A stretch of DNA of 6,524 nt from the NCBI GenBank assembly GCA_016196565.1, contig JACPXK010000094.1:1-6524 (forward strand). Reading direction: 5' to 3'. This document shows, piece after piece, positions 1 to 6,524 of the stretch; the stretch's first letter is position 1, and the number at the start of each line of letters is the position of its first letter. Position numbers and translations under genes: made by a program. The stretch is from Candidatus Omnitrophota bacterium. GTDB taxonomy: Bacteria; Omnitrophota; Omnitrophia; Omnitrophales; Aquincolibacteriaceae. Below the pieces are notes generated by a model. That model was given only the letters and a program-made list of their open reading frames with translations. It did not search any database and was not told the DNA's origin.

Positions 1-1370
<1,370 letters not shown>

Positions 1371-1374
1371 TCGA

Positions 1375-2217
1375 ATGTCCGTTAAATCCGTTTCTCTTGA
1401 TTCTATTGTTTTCGGCGATCCCAAAAATTTTGTTTTGATCGGCGGGCCTTGTGTGATTGAAAGCGAAGAACACGCCCTTCGCCACGCCGAAAAAATTTCT
1501 CAAGCGGCGCGCGAACTGAAAGTCCCTTATGTTTTCAAGGCGAGCTATGACAAAGCCAACCGTTCTTCTTCCAAGTCCTTTCGCGGCCCGGGACTCGAAA
1601 AAGGACTTAAAATCCTGGCCAAGGTCAAAAAAGAATTCTCACTTCCCATCTTAAGCGACATTCATTGCCAGGAAGAAATCGGGCCTGCCAGCGAGGTCCT
1701 CGATATTCTCCAAATCCCCGCGTTTTTATGCCGGCAAACGGATTTGATTTGCGCGGCCGGACGCACGGGCCGTATCGTCAATGTTAAAAAAGGACAATTC
1801 CTTTCTCCCTGGGACGCCAAGAATATTGTGGATAAATTGGTGGAAATCGGCTGTCATAAAATTCTTCTGACCGAACGCGGTGTTTCTTTTGGTTATCAAA
1901 ATCTAGTCAGTGATTTCCGTTCCATTCCGGTGATGCGCGGTTTTGGTTATCCCGTGGTTTTTGATGCCACGCATTCCGTGCAGCTTCCGGGAGGAAAAGG
2001 AAATGCCTCCGGCGGCATGGCTGAATTCATTCCCATGCTTGCCAAATGCTCCATCGTGGCCGGGGCGGATGCGGTGTTCATGGAAATTCATGAGAATCCT
2101 TCCGAGGCCCTTTCGGACGGCCCCAACGCTTTGCATCTTGCCAAATTAAAACCGCTGCTTGAAACTTTGATCTCGCTTAAAAAATTAATTTCTGACGAAG
2201 AAGAGGTCTTGGTATGA
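1375..2217 (+). CDS. kdsA: KDO-8-phosphate synthase, metal-dependent type
   Basis: Condenses phosphoenolpyruvate with D-arabinose-5-phosphate to give 3-deoxy-D-manno-octulosonate 8-phosphate, the first committed step to KDO. The 280-residue product has the usual length (E. coli 284, from memory). It is a TIM-barrel of the DAHP synthase class I family with GGPCVIES (residues 23-30), KASYDKANRSS (55-65), the GPGLEKG loop, LQIPAFLCRQTDL (112-124), NVKKGQFLSPWD (136-147) and FDATHSVQLPGG (197-207). Cys26, His200, Glu237 and Asp248 fall at a constant offset of 15 from the metal ligands of Aquifex aeolicus KdsA (Cys11, His185, Glu222, Asp233), so this is predicted to need a divalent metal; the E. 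coli enzyme has Asn at the Cys position. Its stop overlaps the kdsD start by 4 bases (ATGA), so the two KDO enzymes are probably translated together. The related DAHP synthase is unlikely because ANRSS and the other motifs are typical of KdsA. Confidence 0.97.
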   Translation: MSVKSVSLDSIVFGDPKNFVLIGGPCVIESEEHALRHAEKISQAARELKVPYVFKASYDKANRSSSKSFRGPGLEKGLKILAKVKKEFSLPILSDIHCQEEIGPASEVLDILQIPAFLCRQTDLICAAGRTGRIVNVKKGQFLSPWDAKNIVDKLVEIGCHKILLTERGVSFGYQNLVSDFRSIPVMRGFGYPVVFDATHSVQLPGGKGNASGGMAEFIPMLAKCSIVAGADAVFMEIHENPSEALSDGPNALHLAKLKPLLETLISLKKLISDEEEVLV

Positions 2218-3182
2218 GCGCCGCTGTTTTGAAAACGGCCCGTCAAATTTTCAAAATCGAGGCCGAAGCCATCCGCCGGCTCGGTCGAAATCTGGGCCGG
2301 TCTTTTGAAAATGCGGTTGAGATAATGGCCAAATGCCAAGGACGGATTATTCTAAGCGGCATGGGAAAGCCGGGATTTATTGCCCGGAAAATTGCGGCGA
2401 CGCTGGCATCCACCGGATCCCCGAGTTTATTTTTGCATCCGGCCGAAGCGATTCACGGGGACTTGGGTATGGTCACGGAAGACGATGTCATGATCGCCAT
2501 TTCCAATAGCGGCGAAACCGAGGAAATCGTCAAAATGCTTTCAACCGTGAAAAAAATCGGGATTCCGCTTATTGCCATGACAAGCAATGCGGATTCCGCC
2601 TTGGCCCGCAATGCCGATGTGATTTTGAATTTGGGTGTGACGCGTGAAGCTTGCCCGCTCAATCTGTCGCCTTCGGCTTCCACCACCGCGGCTTTGGCCA
2701 TGGGTGATGCCTTGGCACTATCCCTTTTAAAGAAAAAAGGATTTCAAACCGAAGATTTCGCCCTGCTTCATCCGGGCGGAAGCCTCGGAAGAAAACTTTT
2801 AAAGGTCAAAGATTTAATGCGCCGCGGAAAGTCGAATCCTACCGTCCTTCCCAAAACTACCGTGAGAAAAACCCTTTTGGCCATTACCTCCGCGCGTGCA
2901 GGAAGCTGCAGCGTGGTCGATAAAAAGGGAAAGCTGATCGGGATTTTTACGGACGGGGATTTAAGACGGCATTTGAAAGAAAACGGAGAAATGATTTTAA
3001 AAGAACCGGTGACAAAATTGGCGACGCCCAGGCCGCTTAGCATACGCGAAGACAGGCTTGCCGCCGAAGCGCTTCATTTGCTTAAAACCAAGAAGATAGA
3101 CGAATTGCCGGTCGTGGATAAATTCGGCCGCTCCGTCGGGCTTTTGGATGTTCAGGATCTTTTGAAAGCGGGATTCGTTTAG
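2214..3182 (+). CDS. kdsD: D-arabinose-5-phosphate isomerase (KdsD/KpsF/GutQ family)
   Basis: Interconverts ribulose-5-phosphate and arabinose-5-phosphate, the substrate of KdsA. The 322 residues are full length (E. coli KdsD 328, from memory). An N-terminal SIS sugar isomerase domain spans about residues 35-170 with SGMGKPGFIARK, HPAEAIHGDLGM and ISNSGETEEI. Two CBS domains follow (about 198-255 with VKDLMRRG and FTDGDLRRHL, and 265-320 with IDELPVVD). Lys52, His81, Glu104, Glu145 and His186 sit at a constant offset of 7 from residues I recall as functionally important in E. coli KdsD (59, 88, 111, 152, 193). The ATG at 2214 is preceded by AGAGG 7 bases away, inside the end of kdsA. A GutQ or KpsF paralogue is biochemically equivalent; the position next to kdsA supports the housekeeping KdsD role. 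The usual downstream partner kdsC is not there. Confidence 0.95.
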   Translation: MSAAVLKTARQIFKIEAEAIRRLGRNLGRSFENAVEIMAKCQGRIILSGMGKPGFIARKIAATLASTGSPSLFLHPAEAIHGDLGMVTEDDVMIAISNSGETEEIVKMLSTVKKIGIPLIAMTSNADSALARNADVILNLGVTREACPLNLSPSASTTAALAMGDALALSLLKKKGFQTEDFALLHPGGSLGRKLLKVKDLMRRGKSNPTVLPKTTVRKTLLAITSARAGSCSVVDKKGKLIGIFTDGDLRRHLKENGEMILKEPVTKLATPRPLSIREDRLAAEALHLLKTKKIDELPVVDKFGRSVGLLDVQDLLKAGFV

Positions 3183-4123
3183 TGGCAAAGAAAAAACCGT
3201 ATCGTTTTGTTTTGTATCTTGCCGCGCGCTTGGTGGCAGGCATGGTTTATATTTTGCCGCGGCGTGTCGCGCTGGCGCTGGCACGGGCCATGGGATTTTT
3301 TTCTTATTTGATTGTTTGGCGGCACCGGATCCGGACGGTTGAAAATTTGAGGCGTGCATACGGCCGGGAAAAATCAGAAGCCGAAATTAAGCAGATAGCG
3401 CGCAAGGTCTTTGAAAATATGGCCGAGACGGCCGTGGAACTGCTTCAAATGCCCAAGCTCAATTTCGAAAAAGTCCGCCGTATCGTGGACACCGGAAACG
3501 CTTTTGAGATTTATCAAAAACTTCTGGCGGAAGGCAAAGGCATTATTTCGATCACGGCCCATATCGGTAATTGGGAACTGTTGGCCGGTGTTTTCGGCCT
3601 GGCCGGATTTTCCGGCGGTGTTTTGGCGCGCCGTATTTATTATGCGCCGTATAATGATTGGATTGTGGACGCGCGGCTTGCCATCAAAGTGCCGACCATT
3701 TACCGGGATGAATCCGCCAAAAGAATTTTTGAGCTTTTGGGCCGTAATCAAATTATCGGACTCCTTCCCGATCAAGATATTGAAGGCTTGAAAGGGGAAT
3801 TCGTTCCTTTTTTTGGGGAGCCGGCTTATACGCCGATTGCCCCGGTTAAAATTGCGCTGGCAACCGGTGCTCCTATTGCGGTGAATTTTTTAATCCGCCA
3901 GCCGGGCGACCGTTACAAACTCGTGATGGGAGAAATTATACGCCCGGTGGTTCAAACCACGCGCGAAGAGGCCGTGCGGCAATATACGGCAGTTTGGATG
4001 AAAGCAATTGAAGATATGATACGGGCCTATCCCGAACAATGGGCCTGGATGCATAACCGGTGGAAAACACAGCCGGCGGAGGCGGCCTCAGAATCGTTAG
4101 AGGCGAGGAAGGTGGCATCCTAA
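3182..4123 (+). CDS. Lipid A biosynthesis acyltransferase (LpxL/HtrB family)
   Basis: Predicted to transfer a secondary fatty acyl chain from acyl-ACP (or acyl-CoA) onto lipid A or Kdo2-lipid A at the cytoplasmic face of the inner membrane. The 313 residues match the family (about 305-320). A hydrophobic N-terminal part (about 9-46) with basic flanks would anchor it. The catalytic HX4E motif is in TAHIGNWELLA (His127, Glu132). LLPDQD (194-199), FVPFFGEPAYTPIAPVKIALATGAPI (split at the acceptor-site loop) and the C-terminal PEQWAWMHNRWKT (284-296) are typical. The start is a GTG whose G is the last base of the kdsD stop, with GCGGGA 8 bases upstream; the next in-frame ATG at 3242 would remove part of the anchor. 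The gene ends in TAATG shared with the next gene. I cannot tell LpxL from LpxM or LpxP by sequence alone, so no symbol is given. It occupies the place where kdsC is usually found. Confidence 0.9.
   Translation: MAKKKPYRFVLYLAARLVAGMVYILPRRVALALARAMGFFSYLIVWRHRIRTVENLRRAYGREKSEAEIKQIARKVFENMAETAVELLQMPKLNFEKVRRIVDTGNAFEIYQKLLAEGKGIISITAHIGNWELLAGVFGLAGFSGGVLARRIYYAPYNDWIVDARLAIKVPTIYRDESAKRIFELLGRNQIIGLLPDQDIEGLKGEFVPFFGEPAYTPIAPVKIALATGAPIAVNFLIRQPGDRYKLVMGEIIRPVVQTTREEAVRQYTAVWMKAIEDMIRAYPEQWAWMHNRWKTQPAEAASESLEARKVAS
4105..4112 (+). promoter_or_regulatory. Ribosome binding site fixing the lptC-A start
   Basis: GAGGAAGG lies in the end of the acyltransferase gene, 10 bases before the ATG at 4123. 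The downstream frame is open back to an ATG at 4060, but using it would place 21 Gly- and Glu-rich residues ahead of the membrane segment and has no such site, so 4123 is preferred. Confidence 0.55.
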
Positions 4124-5010
4124 TGATCAGAAAAGTAATTATCGCATCTCTTAGTTTTGTGGTTTTGTATATTGGAATTATTCAGCTTCAAGTTCATTTT
4201 GTTTCCCGCGTGCCTAAAAAACAGGCCAGTGAAAAAGAATCCGATGTTTTGCATAAGGTCTATGCTTTTTCTTTTTCCAAATATACGGCAGACGGAAAAA
4301 AAGAAATCGAAATCGAAGGCGATTCCGCCAACATCCTCACCCAAACCGTGGATTTGATGAATGTGGTGGCCAAGGCTTATGCCGAAGAAGTTCCTGTCAC
4401 CATTACCGCCGATCAAGGAAGTTATGACAAAACCGCCAACATGGTGCATCTGCAAAAAAATGTGGTGGCGACCACAGAAAACGGGACAAGGCTTTTGACC
4501 GAAGAGCTTGATATTCATCCCGCCAAACAAACTATGGAAACCGAGGTCATGGCGGAAATCAAAAAAGATAATATCAATGTGAAAGGGCTCGGGGCCCAAG
4601 GGGATTCCCAGCTGAAGAAAGTTCAGTTCAAAAAAAAGGTCACCGTGATGGTGCAGGATCCGGATGCCAAAGATCAGGGGCCGACCGTGATCACCTGTGA
4701 CGGACCCTTGGTGGTGGATTATGAAAAAAACATCGCTCATTTTAAAGATAACGTTGAGGCCCAAGACGCGCGCGGAAAACTTACGGCGGATGTCATGGAT
4801 GTTTATTACAACAAAGTGACCCGGCGTGTTTCCAAAATTGTGGCAATCGGCAATGTCGTCATCGAAAATCCGGACGGCAATAAAACTTACAGCGACAATG
4901 TGATTTACCTGGCCGATGAGGGAAGGGTTATTTTCGGCGGGGACGCGGAAGCCTTGTATGTGGAAGGTTCCAAAACCGATGTCAGTGAGAAAGGATTGTT
5001 CCCTTCCTAA
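4123..5010 (+). CDS. lptC: LPS transport periplasmic protein: LptC domain with apparent fused LptA/OstA domain
   Basis: Predicted inner-membrane-anchored, periplasmic part of the Lpt bridge that receives LPS from LptB2FG and passes it toward LptD. The 295-residue product begins with one membrane helix (about 4-26) after MIRK. An LptC-like beta-jellyroll follows (about 48-180): YTADGKKEIEIEGDSA, ITADQGSYDKTANMVHL, NVVATTENGTRLLTEELDI and INVKGLGAQGD. A second segment (about 187-285) reads like an LptA/OstA domain: VITCDGPLVVDYEKNIAHF, NVEAQDARGKLTADVMDVYY, AIGNVVIENPDG and a closing YLADEGRVIFGGDAEAL. E. coli LptC has 191 residues and no second domain, and no separate lptA lies before lptB, so a fusion is inferred. 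The combined length is shorter than LptC plus LptA of E. coli, so the alternative is an extended LptC with lptA elsewhere. The start overlaps the acyltransferase stop by one base; lptB follows after 9 bases. Confidence 0.85.
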   Translation: MIRKVIIASLSFVVLYIGIIQLQVHFVSRVPKKQASEKESDVLHKVYAFSFSKYTADGKKEIEIEGDSANILTQTVDLMNVVAKAYAEEVPVTITADQGSYDKTANMVHLQKNVVATTENGTRLLTEELDIHPAKQTMETEVMAEIKKDNINVKGLGAQGDSQLKKVQFKKKVTVMVQDPDAKDQGPTVITCDGPLVVDYEKNIAHFKDNVEAQDARGKLTADVMDVYYNKVTRRVSKIVAIGNVVIENPDGNKTYSDNVIYLADEGRVIFGGDAEALYVEGSKTDVSEKGLFPS

Positions 5011-5019
5011 GGGTTTGCC

Positions 5020-5745
5020 ATGTACCTTTTAGAAACCAAACAACTCAAAAAAAGTTATAAGGGCCGTACGGTCGTCGACGGTGTCAGTATCAATATCGCC
5101 CGCGGAGAAATCGTGGGGCTTTTGGGTCCCAATGGGGCCGGTAAAACCACCACCTTTTATTCGATTGTGGGTGTCATTAAGCCGGATGCCGGCCATATTT
5201 ATTTCCGCGGCGAGGAAATCACTTTGCTTCCGATGTATCAGCGCGCGCGCCTTGGCATCGGGTATCTTTCGCAAGAGCCCTCCATTTTCCGCAAATTAAC
5301 GGTGGAAGAAAATATCATGGCCATTTTGGAGACCTTGGATATTCCTCAAGCCGAAAGGGACCGGCGTTTGCGGCGGCTTCTGGAAGAACTCGATATCGCT
5401 TACCTGGCTAAAAACAAGGCCTACACTTTGTCCGGAGGGGAAAGGCGCCGTTTGGAAATTACCCGGGCGCTTGTGACCAATCCTTCTTTGATTCTTTTGG
5501 ACGAGCCTTTCAGCGGGGTGGACCCGATTGCGGTTTTTGAAGTGCAGAAAATCCTGCAAAAATTAAAGGCCCAAGGCTTAAGCATTCTTTTAACCGATCA
5601 CAGCGTGCGTGAAACTTTGTCGATTACCGATCGCTCTTATCTCCTCTACGAAGGCAGGGTGGAAGTGTCCGGGACGTCACAATTTCTTGCCAGCGATCCC
5701 AAGGCGCGTGAAATTTACCTGGGTGAAAAATTCAGCCTGGCTTAA
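5020..5745 (+). CDS. lptB: LPS export ABC transporter ATP-binding protein
   Basis: Cytoplasmic ATPase that dimerises and, with LptF and LptG, extracts LPS from the inner membrane and drives it across the Lpt bridge. The 241 residues are the same length as E. coli LptB. All ABC motifs are present: Walker A GPNGAGKT (36-43), Q-loop Gln85 in GYLSQEPSIF, signature LSGGERRR (137-144), Walker B LILLDEP with catalytic Glu162, D-loop SGVDP and switch His194 in LTDHSVRE. Phe90, at the same number as the E. coli residue that contacts the LptFG coupling helices, is kept. The conserved end EIYLGEKFSL matches the C-terminal tail of LptB, which separates it from the related branched-chain amino acid ATPases LivG/LivF. 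A short AAGGG overlapping the preceding stop codon lies 6 bases before the ATG. lptF and lptG are not in the window, as is common, since they are usually located elsewhere. Confidence 0.97.
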   Translation: MYLLETKQLKKSYKGRTVVDGVSINIARGEIVGLLGPNGAGKTTTFYSIVGVIKPDAGHIYFRGEEITLLPMYQRARLGIGYLSQEPSIFRKLTVEENIMAILETLDIPQAERDRRLRRLLEELDIAYLAKNKAYTLSGGERRRLEITRALVTNPSLILLDEPFSGVDPIAVFEVQKILQKLKAQGLSILLTDHSVRETLSITDRSYLLYEGRVEVSGTSQFLASDPKAREIYLGEKFSLA

Positions 5746-5749
5746 ACTA

Positions 5750-5755
5750 TATAAT
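5750..5755 (+). promoter_or_regulatory. Possible -10 element ahead of hpf
   Basis: The 27-base gap between lptB and hpf, the longest in the window, contains a perfect TATAAT. Transcription would begin near 5762, giving a leader of about 11 bases that just keeps the GACGGG ribosome binding site. No good -35 hexamer is seen 16-18 bases upstream (the region reads AAAAATT), and there is no extended -10 TG. It may be only an AT-rich gap. Confidence 0.25.
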
Positions 5756-5772
5756 AGAAAGACGGGAAAATT

Positions 5773-6327
5773 ATGGACATCAGATTCTTAGGGAAGAATA
5801 TTTCGGTTACCGAAGGTATGCGCGATCATTTGCGGGACAAGCTCACGAAGCTCGAAAAATATTCCCCCCGCCTGATCGAATCGCAGGTTGTTCTTAAAAA
5901 AGAAAAATACCTTTTTGACGCTCAAGTCACGCTCACGGCCAAAAACTTTCAGGCTTACGGAGAAGGCAAACGCAAAGAAAATATTTATGCCGCGATGGAC
6001 GAGGCCTGCCTGCGGGTGGAAAAGCAGCTCAAAAAATTCCGGGAGAAAATCAAAGACCATCACAAAGAACACGGCGAAAAGGCCCTTTCTCCCAAAGTAA
6101 GAACGGCGCAAAGCATTTTGAAGGAAGCGGTATTGCAGGGCCCCAAACCGAAGATTGTCCGTTCCAAGGCCTTTGCTTCCAAACCCATGTCGGTGGAAGA
6201 AGCGAGTTTGCAGCTGGAAATTTCATCTGAAGATTTTCTTGTTTTTTCGAATGCAATCACCAAAAAAGTTAATGTCCTTTTCAAGCAGGCAGAAGGTATT
6301 CACGGTTTAATCGAACCGGAATTTTAG
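5773..6327 (+). CDS. hpf: Long-form ribosome hibernation promoting factor
   Basis: Binds the decoding region of the 30S subunit in slow growth or starvation and, in its long form, pairs 70S ribosomes into inactive 100S dimers. The 184 residues fit long HPF (about 180-190) and not the short form of about 95-110. The N-terminal S30AE domain (about 1-95) starts MDIRFLGKNISVTEGMRDH and has the helix ENIYAAMDEACLRVEKQLKK. A charged linker (about 96-126, rich in Lys and His) leads to the C-terminal dimerisation domain (about 127-184), recognisable by IVRSKAFASKPMSVEEA, FLVFSNAITKKVNVLF and GIHGLIEPEF. GACGGG lies 6 bases before the ATG. It sits between the LPS export genes and ptsN, as in many Proteobacteria, where rpoN would normally precede it; rpoN is absent here. 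Proteobacterial copies at this locus are often the short form, so the long form also points away from enterobacteria. Confidence 0.95.
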   Translation: MDIRFLGKNISVTEGMRDHLRDKLTKLEKYSPRLIESQVVLKKEKYLFDAQVTLTAKNFQAYGEGKRKENIYAAMDEACLRVEKQLKKFREKIKDHHKEHGEKALSPKVRTAQSILKEAVLQGPKPKIVRSKAFASKPMSVEEASLQLEISSEDFLVFSNAITKKVNVLFKQAEGIHGLIEPEF

Positions 6328-6345
6328 CGGGAGGCTAACTCGAAA

Positions 6346-6524
6346 ATGAAAATTACGGAGTTTTTGGATAAACGCGGCATCAAATTGAACATGGCATCAA
6401 CCGAAAAGGAGGACGCCCTCAAAGAGCTTGTGGATGTGCTGGCGGGTGTGGCCGACATCGGCGACAAAAAAAGCATTGTGCGCTCTTTGATTGAGCGGGA
6501 AAACCTGGGCTCGACGGGCATCGG
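6346..6524 (+). CDS. ptsN: PTS EIIA domain protein of the PtsN (nitrogen regulatory) type, 3' end missing
   Basis: Predicted phosphate acceptor of the nitrogen-related phosphotransferase system, a regulatory protein and not a sugar transporter part. Only 59 full codons are present before the window ends. They read MKITEFLDKRGIKLNM, then EKEDALKELVDVLAG, and IERENLGSTGI, the segment just before the phosphorylated His in GVAIPH of EIIA-fructose/Ntr proteins; that His lies beyond the edge. GGGAGG sits 11 bases upstream of the ATG, 18 bases after the hpf stop. Placement after hpf is the usual ptsN context. A fructose-type EIIA cannot be excluded from this fragment. Confidence 0.85.
   Translation, partial: MKITEFLDKRGIKLNMASTEKEDALKELVDVLAGVADIGDKKSIVRSLIERENLGSTGI

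Noticed and set aside
3588..3630. Repeated GGTGTTTT within a GC-rich stretch of the acyltransferase gene
   Set aside because: It encodes Gly-Val-Phe/Leu repeats in a normal hydrophobic segment of the family; only two copies, with no inverted structure.
4060..4122. Upstream ATG start for the lptC-A gene
   Set aside because: It would bury the membrane anchor behind 21 Gly-rich residues. The ATG at 4123 overlaps the preceding stop and has GAGGAAGG upstream.
4584..4610. GGGGCCC-centred palindromic stretch in the lptC-A gene
   Set aside because: It is short, lies inside coding sequence, and has no T-run after it, so it is not a terminator.
4120..4764. Long minus-strand open frame opposite the lptC-A gene, rich in His, Phe and Gly
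   Set aside because: The composition is the mirror of Lys, Glu and Ala codons on the plus strand. No domain is visible and the plus-strand gene is well supported.

Overview
The window is one uninterrupted plus-strand gene cluster from a Gram-negative bacterium that makes an outer membrane with KDO-containing lipopolysaccharide (LPS). Eight genes fill it almost completely: pyrG (5' end missing), kdsA, kdsD, an LpxL/HtrB-type lipid A acyltransferase gene, an lptC-like gene with an apparent fused LptA-type domain, lptB, long-form hpf, and the start of ptsN (3' end missing). The largest gap between genes is 27 bases. No RNA genes, mobile elements, CRISPR arrays, phage genes or convincing terminators were seen.

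Layout. Positions 1-1370 encode CTP synthase. Positions 1375-3182 hold two KDO pathway genes, kdsA and kdsD. Position 3182-4123 encodes the acyltransferase. Positions 4123-5745 encode LPS export parts: an inner-membrane-anchored periplasmic protein and the ABC ATPase LptB. Positions 5773-6524 hold a ribosome hibernation factor and a nitrogen-type PTS EIIA protein. Four genes are chained by overlapping stop and start codons (kdsA/kdsD by 4 bases, kdsD/acyltransferase by 1, acyltransferase/lptC-A by 1), which points to one mRNA and probable translational coupling.

How the genes work together. KdsD makes arabinose-5-phosphate. KdsA condenses it with phosphoenolpyruvate to KDO-8-phosphate. PyrG makes the CTP that CMP-KDO synthetase (KdsB, not in the window) uses to activate KDO. 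The acyltransferase finishes lipid A, and the Lpt proteins move LPS from the inner to the outer membrane. The hpf-ptsN tail is the same pair that follows the lpt genes in many Proteobacteria.

Compared with the familiar order kdsD-kdsC-lptC-lptA-lptB-rpoN-hpf-ptsN, three things differ. kdsC is absent and an acyltransferase gene sits in its place. lptC and lptA appear to be one reading frame. rpoN is absent between lptB and hpf. KdsA carries the metal-binding residues of the Aquifex-type enzyme, unlike the E. coli type. Together with a base composition that looks near 50% GC, this suggests a non-enterobacterial, deep-branching or uncultured Gram-negative lineage (Omnitrophota, Elusimicrobia or a deltaproteobacterial group are candidates). 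That placement is a guess from gene order and not a measurement. Most of the window is conserved core metabolism. The lptC-lptA architecture and the altered gene order are its most interesting aspects; no wholly new system was found.
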